Source: Cynocephalus volans
Taxonomy: Eukaryota; Chordata; Mammalia; Dermoptera; Cynocephalidae
NCBI RefSeq assembly: GCF_027409185.1
Contig: NC_084462.1
Location: 152,259,490 to 152,323,489, forward strand
Direction: 5' to 3'
Length of the DNA: 64,000 nt
Position numbers and translations under genes: made by a program
Part shown: in pieces, positions 45,416-58,234 of the stretch
Layout of the letters: every line of letters begins with the position of its first letter
Position numbering within the stretch: the stretch's first letter is position 1
The notes under the pieces: generated by a model
What the model was told of the DNA's origin: nothing
Databases searched by the model: none
What the model saw: the letters and a program-made list of their open reading frames with translations, nothing else

Positions 45416-46785
45416 CTTATTTAACTCATTAAAAAGAAAATGGCCTTGGACTGAACTCTGAGGCACAACAACATTTAAAAAGATCAGAAAGGTAGGAGAA
45501 TGAAGAGAGAAACAGAACCAAGGAAAGAGTATTTTTAAAAGAGAATGGTCAGAAATGCCAAATTGACATTCAGAACGGTAGTGCTAATTTAAATTTCCAT
45601 CAGCATTATTAAGAGTATTTATTTGTCTTTCCACTCCAATACAAACAGGGTGTTATTGTTGCAGATTTCTTATTCAAAGGAATGTTGAGTAAAACCATTT
45701 CATTAATATTTTGTCTTTGATAACAGGCAGAATTTCTCTTAAAGTACTTTTTAATTCAGACTTTTCTTAGTCCAAACTAGGGATGTTTACTGTACTAACA
45801 TGTATCACAATAACAGCTTTGATCTGGTTTTTCCTATTCCTTTTACTAAGACAGTTTTCATAGTAGGCAGCTGATAAGTAGTTTCTTTGAGAGGAGATTG
45901 ATTGCATCCCTCTGTTACGTAATCTGACTTAAATCAAATGGTTTTCCTGTGTTGTGTCTCTGACCATAGCTGGGCAGAGTAAGACTTATTTGGTAGGTAG
46001 GCTGGAACACCTGGGAGTAGTAACAGTAGAATAGCAAACTGATAATGGTATGGAAAAGAGAATATTACAACAAACGTTCTACAGACTTTACGACTGTAGA
46101 CTTCTTTAGCGTATTCTCATAGATTGACTTTACCATATCACAGTGAAATAAGTAGCTACTGATTCTGATTCCTCTGGTTCTTCTGCCTATACCCGCAAAA
46201 ATTGATTAGATACTTTCTTTGGTAGAATTATAAAACAATTCAGAGTTCTTTCTTTATCATTGGAACCTGAATGGTTGCATCTTTTATAATGTGCACCGTG
46301 GTACTAGTCTCTGTTGCTTTGTGTTATAATAAGAAAACAAAACCTAGGGAAAAGCAAGCCTTTCCGAGTGGAGATTTAAAAAAAAGCCATTTCCTTTTGA
46401 GGTTTTAAGGGGGAAAAAAAAGTCCTGTTCTGTAGAGCTTTGTACAAACCAAATAGAACCCTGAGTGCCAACTACCCTGAGAATATACAGGAAGATTAGT
46501 CACAAATTTGAGAAGCTTGACTCACGTATCTGGCTATTTTTTTTTTTTCTCTTATCCTCCTCACTCCTTGTTTGAGTGAGTGTTGTCTAGATGTAAACTA
46601 AATAGGCCTAACCACCATGGTTATCATGTTTGAAACTTTACATTTTGATATAATTTTAGATTTTATTTATCACAGTTAAGAAATTAACATTGGTATGGTA
46701 CTATTAACAAACTAAAACTACAGACTTTATTTGGATGTCACCAGTTGTCCTCTTTCTGCTTCAGGATCCAATCCAGGATATTGTG
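45416..46785. other. Intron 1, unassigned
   Basis: No gene supported. Homopolymer runs only (for example T-run at 46538-46549). Confidence 0.4.
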
Positions 46786-46800
46786 TTGCATTTAGTATTA

Positions 46801-46967
46801 TCTTTTTTTTTTTTTTTTGTGACCAATAAGGGGATTGTAACCCTTGGCTTGGTGTCGCCCGTACCGCGCTCAGCCAGTGAGCGCACCGGCCATCCCTATA
46901 TAGGATGCGAACCTGTGGCCTTGGCGCTGGAATGCCACACTCTCCCGAGTGAGCCACGGGGTCGGCC
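46801..46967 (-). mobile_element. t-SINE dimer, minus strand
   Basis: A T-run, GTGACCAATAAGGGGATTGT, CAGTGAGCGCACCGGCCATC, TATATAGGATGCGAACCTGT and GAGCCACGGGGTCGGCCC. Duplication AGTATTATCTTT / AGTATCATCATCTTT is imperfect. The anticodon-arm region is partly altered. Confidence 0.88.
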
Positions 46968-47603
46968 CAGTATCATCATCTTTAATATGATTTTCTTACT
47001 GTTTTCCTTGCGCATGCTGAGATTCTATTCTTTGAGGAATTATACAATTTATTACAATTTATCAAGTATGTCTTATAAGAAAAGTGAGTAAAAGGTTTTT
47101 TCATTTATGATAAATACATTTTAGATGGACAAACGGAGAATATTCTGAATATTTTTGAACTGTGCATTGACTGCTAACTTGTATTAAGCTATTTTAAAAT
47201 TGAGATATTTTACATATGAAGAATTATATAAAATGAAATAATTTTAAGATGAAAAAGACTTTAGACTTTATTCACGCAGAATGGGTACCTGTCTCTAGTA
47301 TATTGTATCATGCTGTTTTTCCTAATTTATAAGTTAGCGATGAGACAAGTACACAGCCATATTACAGGGTAGAATATGACTAATCCCTTGTGTGTCATAA
47401 AGTGTTCAAGAATTGGAGGATGTAATTATTTCTTAGAATGCTTTATGCAGAGGGTAATTCGTACATTCAAAACATTTACTGTGTACTGGGCACTGTGGTA
47501 GGCCTTATGGTGGGACCTTCATAAGGTTTGTTATTTGTACTGGAACAGTGTTTCCACAATCTTCTTACCAGGCAAATGAATCTTTTTTCTGAGGAAAAGA
47601 TTG

Positions 47604-47773
47604 TTTATTAAAAGAATAGATGTTCTTGGATGTAGTATTTTGCTCTGCTATCAAGTGTTTTGTTGTTGTGCATCCAACATGTTAAGATTTTTATTAAAAG
47701 AATAAATGTTCTTGGATGTAAGGTTTTGTTCTGCTATCGAATATTTTGTTGTTGTACATACAACATGTTAAGA
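47604..47773 (+). repeat. 86-bp tandem duplication
   Basis: Copy 1 (47604-47689) and copy 2 (47690-47773) both run TTTATTAAAAGAATA(G/A)ATGT ... TTTTGTTGTTGT ... CAACATGTTAAGA. Roughly ten differences suggest an old duplication. The repeat does not correspond to a mobile element I know. Confidence 0.9.
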
Positions 47774-48082
47774 GTTTCTCAGTAAGTTATTTTTTAACTT
47801 CTGATAATATTATTTATGTTCATAATATTGCTATTCCTGGTAAGTATCTGGAATAGTTAAAAGAAAGGATGTAAAAACAAACAGTTAAGAAAAGTCAGAT
47901 AAACCAATTATCATTTGCACTCAGCAGTATTATTTTATTCATGCCACAAATATACATTACATGTGATTTCTGTAAGCATTACACACTGTCTTGAAATAAA
48001 CAAAATGAACTTGGTAAGGGAGTAAAGAGGGTTTTTTTGTGTGTGTGTGTGTGTGGTTTTTGCATTTTAGTGGTGAAATTCA

Positions 48083-48087
<5 letters not shown>

Positions 48088-48114
<27 letters not shown>

Positions 48115-48132
48115 GGTGGCTGGCTGGTATGG
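48088..48132 (-). mobile_element. Truncated t-SINE 3' end, minus strand
   Basis: A long T-run followed by GGTGGCTGGCTGGTATGG, the tail end of a reversed t-SINE, then host sequence. The 5' part was never copied or has been lost. Confidence 0.7.
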
Positions 48133-48606
48133 AAGATATTTTTAAGAATAAATATGGCTAATCTAAAAAAATTATACTGTATTATCCAAAAGGCAACTTT
48201 TTTTAGTCCTTACACTACTGCAGTGTTAAAGCATACAGAATGTGCTATTGAAGAATATGCCTAAAGTAATTTTATTTTTCCAGTTTTTAGTATGAAGATT
48301 TTCAGATGAACAAGTTGAAAGAATAGTATGTGATTGCCCATATCTCCACCTAGATTCCATAATTAGGAGCTTTTTTGTAAAATCATATCTGCTTCAACTC
48401 CATACAGATGCATGATACCTAACTGTACACACACACTCAAACACATGTATCTGACTCAGTTGAAAGTATGTTGCAAACATTATGACACTTCACCTCTAAG
48501 TGCTTCATGCTTCCTCTTCTGCATAATTATAATACTCTTATCACATTGAAGATAATTGATAATTCTGTAATATCTAACATCTAGTCCATATTCAGATTTC
48601 CCCAGG

Positions 48607-50977
48607 TGTAGTGGATTGAATTATGTCCCCCCAAAACTCACTGAAGCTTGAATTGTGTTCCCGAAGTTTTATGTATTAAAAACTTAGTCCCCACTGTGAC
48701 TGTTAAGGGGGTGGGAAATCCTATTATGGTAATTGAAAGATGGAGCCTTGAAGAGGTGATTGGATTGTATGACCATGCAGTAGTGAATGGATTAAAAATG
48801 GCAGTTAGGGGCATGGTTCTGAGGGCTTTAAAAGAAGAAGAGAGTCTGTCTCTCTCTCTGCTCTCTCTGCTTCTACCATCTTGCAATATGAGATCCCTCA
48901 GTCACTGTCACCACCACCAGATGGACTTTGGACTTCCTAGCCTCAGAAACTATAAGCAATAAATGTCATTTTTCTTTAAAAATCACCCAGTTTCCGGTAT
49001 TCTGTTATAGCAACACAAAAATGGACTAATACAGAAAATTGTTACCAGAGAAGTGGGGTGTTGCTTATAATACTTGAAAATGTGGAAGTGGCTTTGGAAC
49101 TGGGTGTTAGGTAAAGATTGGAGGAGTTTGGAGGACTTGGAAGAAGACAAAAAGACAAGGGAAAGTTTGGAATGTTTTAGAGACTGGTTATGTGGTGGTG
49201 AGCAGAATGCTGATAGAAATATGGACTTCTGAGGAGGTCTCAGAAATAAGGAGTTTATCAGAAATTGGGGCAAAGATCAACTTTGTTATGAACTGGCAAA
49301 GAACTCAGCTGCATTGTGTCCATGCCCTAGGAATTTGTGCAAGTTCGAACTTAGGAGTTGTGAACCAGAGTATCTGGTGGAAGAAATTTCTAAGCAGCAA
49401 AGCATTCATTCAGGAAGCTGCATGGCTACTTGCAACAGCCTATGCTGAGTTATGGTGGTAAAGGCATGCCATAAAGCCAGAATTTAAAAGGGAAGCAGAG
49501 TGTAAAGATTTGGAAAATTTGCAGCCTGGCCTTGTGGTAGAGAAGCAGAGAGCATTTTCAGAGGGAAATTCAGTGGTCCTAAGAAGGTTTACACAAAAGA
49601 ATGGGATTATCAAGAGAAGGGAGAAAAGTCCCTGAAAGCATTGCAGAAACCTCTGGGACCAACCCTTTCATTTCAGGCCCAGAGACCTATGGAGACAAAA
49701 TGGTCTTGGGGAACAGGCTTGAGGAACCCTGCATGAGCTTGATGCACAGGACCACCTTGGGAAGCTGCTTCCAGAACCAGCACCCTGCCTGCTTTGGCTG
49801 CTCCAGCCATGGCTAAATTGACCCCAGATGTGGCTGGACCCACAGCTTTGGAAAATACAAGCCTGAAGTCTTGTCGGAGTCCATGTGGTATTAGATCTGC
49901 AGGTTCACAGAATGCCAGAGCTATGGATGCCTGGATCCTCTACCCCAATTTCAATGGATGTATGGAAGAGTCTGGGGGCCCAGGAAGAGATCTGTCACAG
50001 GGGCGGAGTCACCACATACAACCTTTGCTAGAGCAGTGCTGAGTGGAAACATGGGGTTGCAGTTGCAGCAGAGAAATCCCATCTGTCTAGTGGAGCCGTG
50101 AGAGCAGGACTGCCATGGTGATCCCAGACCTGTGGAGCTACCAATGAGCAACACCAGCCTGGGAGAAGACGCCAGGAAAGCCATAGGAGCAGAGCTACCC
50201 AAGGACTGGGGGACCCAACCCCCACACCAGCATGCAGAGGACATCGAACATGGAGTCAAGGTACATGATTTGCCAGCTTTGAGAGTTAATGCCTGCCCTG
50301 CTGTGTTTTGGACTTGTTTGGGATGTGTTTCTCCTTTCTTTTGGCCTATTTCTCCCTTTTGAGTGGGAACATGTACCCTATATTTGTCTCACCATTGTAT
50401 CTTGGAAGTAGGTAACTTGTATTGATTTCACAAAAGTGACTTTGAACTTTGGACTCTTGAGTTGAAACAGGTTAAGGCTTTAGAGATGAAATGAATGCAT
50501 TTGTATGTGAAAAGGACATGAGTTTTGAAGGGCCAGGGGCGTAATGTAGCGGATTGAATTATGTCCACCCAAAACTCACTGAAGCTTGAATTGTGTTCCC
50601 TAGGTTTTATGCATTAGAAGCAGCTCCCACTGTGACTGTTAAGAGGGTGGGAGATCCTTTTATGGTAATTGAAAGGTGGAGCCTTGAAGAAGTGATTGGA
50701 TTGTCTGACCATGCAGTAGTGAATGAATTAAAAATGGTGGTCAGTGTGGTTCTGAGGGCTTTAAAAGAAAAGGAGAGTCTGTCTTTCTCTCTTTCTCTGC
50801 TGTGCTCTCTCTTCTTCTACCATCTTACAATGTGAGACCCCTGAGTCACTGTTGCCACCACCAGATGGACTTTGGACTTCCCAGCCTCAGAGACTATAAG
50901 CAATAAATGTCATTTTTCTTTAAAAATCACCCAGTTCGAGGTATTCTGTTATAGCAACGCAAAAATGGACTAATACA
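48607..50977 (+). mobile_element. Second full-length MaLR-type LTR retrotransposon
   Basis: Paired LTRs at 48607-49033 and 50545-50977 begin TGTAG(T/C)GGATTGAATTATGT and end ACTAATACA. CCAGG flanks the element (48602-48606 and 50978-50982). The internal part starts GAAAATTGTTACCAGAGAAG and is colinear with 8718-10268, including GGCTTTGGAACTGGGTGTTA and TGGAACATGTACCCTA-like sequence. Frames at 48648, 49192, 49601 and 50132 are short and decayed. It lies in the sense direction within PCNX1 intron 1, so its poly(A) signal (AATAAA near 48958 and 50903) could in principle truncate transcripts. Confidence 0.93.
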
Positions 50978-51280
50978 CCAGGTATCTGAAAAATGTCATT
51001 TCTTGCCATTTTTTCCAAACTGGGATCCACTTAGGACTTAATCATTTTCTCTGCATCCAAGTAACTTAAAAAGTCCAGGCCAAAAAAAAAAAAAAAGTCT
51101 AGCCAATTATAGAGTGTTCTACATTCAGATTTGTTTAATTGTGATGTCATTTTCCCCCCTCTCTGGTGTCTGTAGTTTCTGTAAACTTAAACCTTATTTT
51201 ATTGTCCAAAGTTTTAGTTCCTAAAATTGATAAATTTTATCATGATTAGTGTTCGATTGCAAATTTCCCTCTCATTGTTA

Positions 51281-51769
51281 CTTTGCCTTTGATTTGGTAA
51301 TCTTACACCATTACTGACAAATATTTATATCATAATTTTTGTTCACATGATTATGTAGTGTAATTGTTACTCAAGCTTTCATTGTGTATCTGTTTTGGTT
51401 TTCCTCCTTATCAAAGAGATATCTGTAGGTAAAATAAAGTCAAAGGAACTGTAGATTCACAAAGTGTACCATGTAGCTTTTCATACTACTCCCGGCATTG
51501 ACATGTGGCTTTCAGATAATTATAACTTTATTTTTTGGGTTACCAATAGGGTGAGGAGAATTAGAATTCTCTGTGGGATAGTTTTGAACTATTCCTCCCC
51601 CTCCATTTCATTGTGAGCCACTGCTCACCTCTTTTCCATCTCCTGTAGAAAAGTACCTATTACAGCACAGACTACCATGAGTAATCTGTGCAGGGACTGA
51701 TACTGAATCTGATTGTCTTTTCTCTCTTTTTCTTTTTTTAAAGGAAGTTATTCAGCAGCCTTGGAAAAT
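51281..51769. other. Intron 1, unassigned
   Basis: Probably the continuation of old L1 sequence interrupted by the MaLR, but not diagnostic. Confidence 0.35.
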
Positions 51770-52075
51770 TATTAGGAACTCTTTTTTGTGTGTGTCATGA
51801 TACTCCACTTGAGAATTGCTGGCATGTTGCACATGACAACAGTCTTGTACACAGGTGATCCATAGGATAGAGCTATCACTCTCTTAAACAAACTAATAAT
51901 TAGGAATTTGATTACCTGTGGTCCTATTCTCCACCCCAATGCATCAGTGTCTGGGGGAGATTCCGGGCATGTGTATTTTGAAAAACAACTCCCCCATCCC
52001 CCCGCCCCAATGTACCAACAGAAAAAAATCCGTAGGTGATTCTGATGGACACTCAAAGTTTACAGTCATTACCCT
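51770..52075 (+). mobile_element. Possible MER5-like hAT fragment
   Basis: CACTTGAGAATTGCTGGCAT and GTAGGTGATTCTGATGGACA resemble hAT-Charlie MITE ends, with an inserted or diverged centre. Tentative. Confidence 0.4.
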
Positions 52076-52399
52076 GGGAAGTTTTAGTCTGTTATTTTTG
52101 TGTGTCTGAAAACACCTTATTGTTTCCTGCTTAGGTTGCTGGTTTAACTTAGCTCCTTTTTTCAGCAGTGAATAAATTGCTAAGTAACTTTGATTCTGGC
52201 TATAGTGTAGACTTTTATGGTATTGATACTAGTGACACTTCTATAGTGCTTTTTTACTCAGTATAGTATATTCCTAGAGCATTTCACCCATCAGTTAAAA
52301 ATCTTTCATTAGGCTTTTGTTATGAAAATACTACTAGCTGTAGAAACTGTTCTGGGCAGTAGTTAATTGTATGTACTCCAAGATAAAAGTCCTCTGTTT

Positions 52400-54313
52400 T
52401 CTTCTTCTATCCTTCTCTACCTCCCCAGTTTCCACCCACTCCAAGATCATGGTTATCAACTCTTGGTAGCATATATATACAGACACATGTAGATGTGTGT
52501 CCTTGGGATATCCATTGGGATTATATTGTGCAGCAGGTTCCACTGAAGTACATGTAACTCTCCATGTTTTTTGAGCCCTCTGTGTACTAAGTAATCCATT
52601 GCATGAACCAATTGTAACTTAGTTCCCTATTATGCCATTTAGGTTGTTACCTTTTTTTTTTTTTTTTTTTTTTTTTGCTAGTGCAAACAATGCTGTAGCA
52701 GTACAGTGGTGAACATTTGTGTGAAGTACCCTGGTATATAAGATTTTACTTGTGGGAATTTATAGCATAAGTTTCTAGAAAAGAAATTACTAGGTTAAAT
52801 GTGTGCATATTTAAAATTAAACTAGATGTTGCCAAATTAAACCTTAAAACAAGTTCTACTAATTTACATTCTCACCAGTGTATGAAAGGACCTGTTTTTT
52901 TGTACTTAACAAAATTGATTATTATGAATCTTTTTCAGTGTGCTTGTGTAGAATGGCATCTTGTTTTAATGTTTCCTTAATCATGAGTCCTTTGAGTATC
53001 TTTTCATATGTTTAATAGACATTTATATTTTTTCTTTTAACTGCTTTGTATCTTTTGTCCTTTTTTGAAAATCATGTTGTCTTCCTAAGTAATTTGTGAG
53101 AGCCTTTTGTGTATATAATAATTAGCTCTTTGTGGTGTATTAAACTTTTCCCCTAATTTGTCTTTTAATTTTATGGTAGGATTTTTTGAGTATATAAATT
53201 AAAAATATTTAGTAGTTATTAACCAGTTTTCTTCATGCTATTGAAGGCCTTCCTTATTAAAGGTTTATAAAAAATATTCATGTTTTCTTCTAATATTTTT
53301 TAAATTCAGTGATGTTTGTGTGGTTATATTAAAAACAAAACAAAATACAACTTTAAAAGGTGTCAAAAGGTTGTCCTATACCTGCCCCCCATCCTCCCAT
53401 TTTCCACTCCTGTTCCACCCCCCACAAGAAACCACTGTGAACAGTTTCTTATAATGCCACCATAGCATACAGGTGAAAATTCAAATTTTTTTGTCTCCCT
53501 CCCCAACACACTGTTGCATATGTTGTTTTTTCCCCACAGTCAGTGTATCTTAAACATCTGTTCATCAGTACCTACAGGGCTTCTTCAGTTATTGTAATAG
53601 TTGCATAGTATTCCAATTGTCTGGATGTGTTATTTAACCTGTTCTCTGTTGATGGACATTTAATTTTTTTGCAGCCTTTTGCTAACACAAAACACGCTGC
53701 CATAAATAATTTGTTTAAAACCATCTCACATGTTCAGGTACATTATTAAGATAAATTTCTAGAACTGGGTTTCCTTGGTCAAAGAGTGAATGCTTTTGTA
53801 ATTTTGAAAGAGACTGCCAAATTGCCCAACAGAGAGATTGTATCATTCACTTTGCATGCCTTCGAGCAATCTATGAGAGTGCCCATAGCCTCACATTGCT
53901 TTGCTATTTTCGTAGGTAAGAGATAGTATCTTAGAGTGGTTTTAATTTGCATTTCTCCTTTTATGAGTGAGATCAAGCAGCTTTTCATAAGCTTAAGCTT
54001 TATTTTATTTTTCTGTGAACAATTCATATGCTTTATTCATTTTTCTACTAGGTTGTTGTTCTATTGATAGCTAGGAGTATATGTTGAGATTAGTCTTTTG
54101 TGATATAAACATCTAATAGTTTTATAGTTTAGCCCATCTGGGATTTATTTTGCAGTAAGCAATGTGTGAGAGCTAGTTAAAAAAATTTTGGGGGGGCAGT
54201 CAATTAATTGTCCCAACCAACCTATCTTTTTCTCAGTGGTTTAAATGCTACCCTCTTCATAATCTGAATTTCTACTGGAGTATTTCGGGTTTCTGGTCTA
54301 TCATTATGTGTAT

Positions 54314-54346
<33 letters not shown>

Positions 54347-55490
54347 TCGTTTTTTCGTGACCGGCACTCAGCCAGTGAGTGCACCGGTCAGTCCTATATA
54401 GGATCCGAACCCGCAGCGGGAGCGTCGCCGCGCTCCCAGCGCAGCACTCTACCAAGTGCGCCACGGGCTCGGCCCTGTGTATTCTTGCATGAATCTCCCA
54501 TATTCTTTTATTCACTCTAGATTTATATATATATATTTTTCTTTCATAGTAGTAGTCTTATTGTGTTATTCTTTCTTTTCATTATTCTTTCTGGCCATTC
54601 TTGCATGCTTATTTCACCATTCTGTTAAATTTTCTAGGGATATTACCGAATTTCTTATTAAAATAGGATTAAATTTGTGGATTACTTTGGGGGATGGGAG
54701 TTTGACATCTGGGATCTCTTAATTAATTCAAGTTTACTCATGTCCCTCAGAAGATTTTGTTAAAGTTTTGTTCATGGTGACCTTGCACATATGCCCTTAG
54801 GATTAGTCTTAGATTTTAGTTTCTAACATTAGTGTAACCATTTCATTCACTATGTTTCTGATTGGTTATTACTTGTATGTAAAAAAACTTTTGATATTTT
54901 AAGATAAATTTTTTATTTTAGAATAGTTTTAGATTTATAGAAAAGTTGCAGAGATAGTAGAGATCCCATATACCTTGCACCCAGTTTCTCCTCTTGTCAC
55001 AGCTGGTGAACCAATATTGATACATCATTATTAACTTAAAATTCATACTTTATTTAGATTTCTTTAGTTTTCACTTAATGTCCTTTTTTTTCCAGGATTC
55101 CATCTGAAACTATTGATCCTACTTTACTAATTTTGAATCCAGCCACTTTACAGAGTTAGATTATTCTTTCTAATAAATTTTCTTTTGATTTTACAAGGAT
55201 TTTCAGATATGCAGTTATATTTGTAAATAGCAGTTTTCACTTCTTGCCGATATTTATACTTTTTTCTCTTGTGTAATTGCTTTGCATGGTACTTTACATA
55301 TCTGTATTAAATAATGTTGAAAATGTGGACAGCCTTGTCTGGTTCCTTACTTTAATGGGAATTCTAGTGTTTTACCATTAAGCATACTAAGTTTTTGTTT
55401 GAAAAGTAGATTCTTTTTCTTTATCATGTTACAGAGGTATTTCTGTACCCATTTTCCATTAACTTAGTTTTCCAGTCACTATCAGACTAA
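52400..55490 (-). mobile_element. Old L1M/HAL1-type sequence, minus strand, fragmented
   Basis: Reversed L1 landmarks recur: GCAAACAATGCTGTAGCAGT, GTTGATGGACATTTAATTTT, CATAAATAATTTGTTTAAAA, GAATGCTTTTGTAATTTTGA, TTTTAATTTGCATTTCTCCT and GATTTATAGAAAAGTTGCAG. More than one insertion may be present. The t-SINE at 54318 interrupts it. All frames are short. Confidence 0.6.
54318..54475 (-). mobile_element. t-SINE, GC-rich variant, minus strand
   Basis: A long T-run, GTCGTTTTTTCGTGACCGGC, ACTCAGCCAGTGAGTGCACC, TATATAGGATCCGAACCCGC, CGCCGCGCTCCCAGCGCAGC, GCGCCACGGGCTCGGCCC. The 11-bp duplication TGTGTATTCTT (54307-54317 and 54476-54486) is perfect. This is the cleanest copy of the variant in the window. 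Confidence 0.95.
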
Positions 55491-55493
55491 TAC

Positions 55494-55572
55494 TAGGGTA
55501 CTTAAAAAAGTTTGTGGAAAAATGGAATTAAATGTTAATATGAATCTTTCCATGAACTTTTTGAATACCCTT
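55494..55572. mobile_element. Mariner-type MITE, copy 2
   Basis: TAGGGTACTTAAAAAAGTTT ... CATGAACTTTTTGAATACCCT, with near-complementary ends. It matches copy 1 (45341) through GAATTAAA(A/T)G(A/T)TAA(C/T)ATGAATC. Confidence 0.8.
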
Positions 55573-55729
55573 CCTATTTATCTCTGTGTATTATGAGGTC
55601 TCACAAATCTCACCTACGTCATCTTTTTTGTAGCTCATCTCTGGTTCCTGTGAACCATGTCTACTCAGAGGTCTTTACGTTTACCTATCTTAGTCTTGTC
55701 AATACATTGCTTAAACATTATTAAAAATT

Positions 55730-55890
55730 TCAAATATTTATTGTGCTATTATATACCCATGCACTGTCTGGTTTCAGGTTTTCTCATTTAATTCTCATAT
55801 CCTGTAAAGTGAAGATACTGTTATTCCCATTTTACAGACGAGGAAACAGGGTTTCTAGAAGATAAATCACTGACTCAGGGTTATGCGGAT
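55730..55890 (+). repeat. MIR-type fragment
   Basis: CATTTAATTCTCATATCCTG, CCCATTTTACAGACGAGGAA and AGATAAATCACTGACTCAGG. Confidence 0.7.
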
Positions 55891-55899
55891 TGCCTCTGC

Positions 55900-56565
55900 C
55901 ATTTCTTCTCTTTGACCTCAGGACCACCACCACAGTCACCTTCTACTGTCCTCCACACAGTCACGCAAGATGCTTCTTTCTGATTAATCTGCTTCTGAAA
56001 GCCCACCTGTGATTGATTTGAAATGAACTAAGTGTCCCGTGATCTTTTTCAATATGTGATCTGAATCTAGAACTCTCAGAGCTGTGTTTCCCATCAAAAT
56101 CTAATTATATCCTTAATCCTGGCTCATCTTCTTGACCAACATAGTATGTGAATAGTGGAAGCCCATTTATAAAATACAGTGTCCTCCCAGGGATTGAGTT
56201 ATGATTCTTACATATATTTAAAGTGAGATATGTTTGTTGTCTTACCGATCATTTGGTAAGATCACTTGTTCTGTGGCATGCATTATGAATGGGTTTGATT
56301 AAACTTTAATGTCCTTTCACTTATTGGTCTAATGTGGGGTTCTTTTCCTGCTGTTTTTATATCAGATACTATCTCTTTCTTGCCGTTGCTATCCCATTAC
56401 ATCTCCTGCACTCCAGCTACAGAGATGCAGCATTTATAGTGTGTTTATATCCTGTCCATTCCAGTTTATTTGAACAGATCTGGAACCGTAGTCTTTATGA
56501 ATATGTAAATAGTAGCAAGAGAAGCAATTGCTGCCACTTAGCCGCATGTTTCAAGGAACGGGAAC
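55900..56565. other. Intron 1, unassigned
   Basis: No supported gene. The + frame 56334-56585 is hydrophobic by composition and has no recognised domain. Confidence 0.4.
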
Positions 56566-56740
56566 CTTTTTTTGGGAGATTTTAACCTAACTTTGAAACA
56601 GCCATGCTGTTGGCTTCTAGTGCGTAAAGGCCAAAGATGGTGCTGAACATCCCACAGTGCACAGGACAGCCCCCACAACAAAAGATTGTCTGGCTTAAGG
56701 TGTCAGCAGTGCTGAGACTGAGCAATTTTGCCTTAGAGCA
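56566..56740 (+). mobile_element. MER20 (hAT-Charlie)
   Basis: GGCTTCTAGTGCGTAAAGGC, GCTGAACATCCCACAGTGCA, CAGGACAGCCCCCACAACAA, GATTGTCTGGCTTAAGGTGT and CAGTGCTGAGACTGAGCAAT follow the MER20 consensus. MER20 copies have been co-opted as enhancers in placental uterine cells; whether this one is active is unknown. Confidence 0.88.
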
Positions 56741-56967
56741 GTGGGTGCAATGTTGCCCTTGGAAAAAATTAATTCTTGGAGGGTGTGTGTGTGAAAAAAT
56801 CTTAACTTTTTTTATATATAAAGTACAGATATACATACAGTAATACAGATATACATTTTATCTGTGGTATTAAAATTTCATGGGGAGGGGCACGATTAGA
56901 AAAGAAAAGTCTAAAGAGCTCCTCAAAGGGTCAATAGTGTAAGAAAGATTAATAAACACTGCCTTGA

Positions 56968-57152
56968 GGGCTGGCCCATGGCTCACTTGGGAGAGTGTGG
57001 TCCTGATAACACCAAGGCCATGTGTTCAGATCCCTATATAGGGATGGCTGGTTAGCTGTCAAGAGAGAGCGTGGTGCTGACAACACCAAGTCAAGGGTTA
57101 AGATCCCCTTACCGGTCATCTTTTTAAAAAAAAAGAAAAAAGGGGAAAAAAA
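56968..57152 (+). mobile_element. t-SINE dimer, + strand
   Basis: GGGCTGGCCCATGGCTCACT, TGATAACACCAAGGCCATGT, GGTTAGCTGTCAAGAGAGAG, CCCTTACCGGTCATCTTTTT and an A-rich tail. AAACACTGCCTTGA / AAACGCTGCCTTGG flank it. Confidence 0.92.
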
Positions 57153-57179
57153 GAAACGCTGCCTTGGAGGAAGACTTTC

Positions 57180-57490
57180 TAGTATGATGGTTAAAACCTC
57201 AGGCTCTGTGAGTTAGAATTGTTTCTACCACTTACTAGCTGTAGGCAAATGACTTCAAAAGCCTCAGTTTCCTCATCTGTAAGATGGTGATAATAATAGT
57301 ACTTTCTTCAAAGGATTATGAATGTGAGATCATTCATTTGAAGCACCTGGCACTTGGTAAAATATTAAATTAGTCATTCTGCTGAGAAGCCCAAGGAGAG
57401 AAAGGATCTTGTTTATTGTTGTACTACCATTCTTATAAGAATATCTGAGATTTAATAGGTATTCAGTAAATACATGTTGAATAAGTGACT
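57180..57490 (+). repeat. MIR
   Basis: AAACCTCAGGCTCTGTGAGT, CCACTTACTAGCTGTAGGCA, CCTCAGTTTCCTCATCTGTA and GAAGCACCTGGCACTTGGTA. The right part (CAGTAAATACATGTTGAATA) may be a second MIR/L2 tail. Confidence 0.85.
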
Positions 57491-58059
57491 ACAGCTTGTA
57501 TTCATTGAGTTAAGTGTGGTCCAAGTTGCCTTTATGGAAAATGAGGAAATGGTGGTAGTAAGATATGCTGTGTTCTCCATTTTTTTTTTTCTGTTAGGCA
57601 TTTTTTCACATTTACTTCACCTTAAATCTAGTGTGTGATACATTGCCTAATTTTAGCACTTTCTGTTAAAGGTAGAAATGGATTATATAGCATGCAATAC
57701 CATCATTCTGTTTCAAGCTGATTGAGTGAGCTCGGGGCAGATGTGATGGAAATGCTGTATGGGTTCTTGTAATACTCTGAAGAGAGCCAATATACTTCTT
57801 TTAATTTATTTGTCTTATTGATTTTCATTCTTGTGTTAGGATTTCAGCTTGCAATTTATTCCACTGAATTTTAGTGAAATATAGGAATACAATCAAAATA
57901 ACTTTTGATAATCTAATTTTTGTGGATTAGTATTTTATTTTAAAATACTTATTTTTACTTGATCCCCATAGTTTTGACTCTTCCTTTGACTTAACACTTT
58001 CATTATTGAATTACATTATTTTGATTTTAAGTCTTAAATTTGAGCTATTCTACTATTAT
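57491..58059. other. Intron 1, nothing recognised
   Basis: AT-rich, no supported feature. Confidence 0.4.
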
Positions 58060-58070
58060 TTATTTTGTGC

Positions 58071-58234
58071 CTTTTTTGGGGGCAGGGGGGCAGCTGGCCA
58101 GGTAAGGATGTTATGAACACTGTGCACTAACCAACCCTTGATCTTAGTGTTATCAACACTGTGCTGTAACCAACCCTTGACCCTTGGTGTTATCAACACT
58201 GTGCTCTAAACAACTGCGCTAACAGGCCAGCCCC
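58071..58234 (-). mobile_element. t-SINE with internal triplication, minus strand
   Basis: GCAGCTGGCCAGGTAAGGAT at the tail side and GCGCTAACAGGCCAGCCCC at the head side. Between them, a unit of 39-40 bases (AACACTGTGC...AACCAACCCTTGA...TTATC) occurs twice in full and once in part (58116, 58155, 58195). TTATTTTGTGC flanks the whole (58060-58070 and 58235-58245). Confidence 0.85.
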
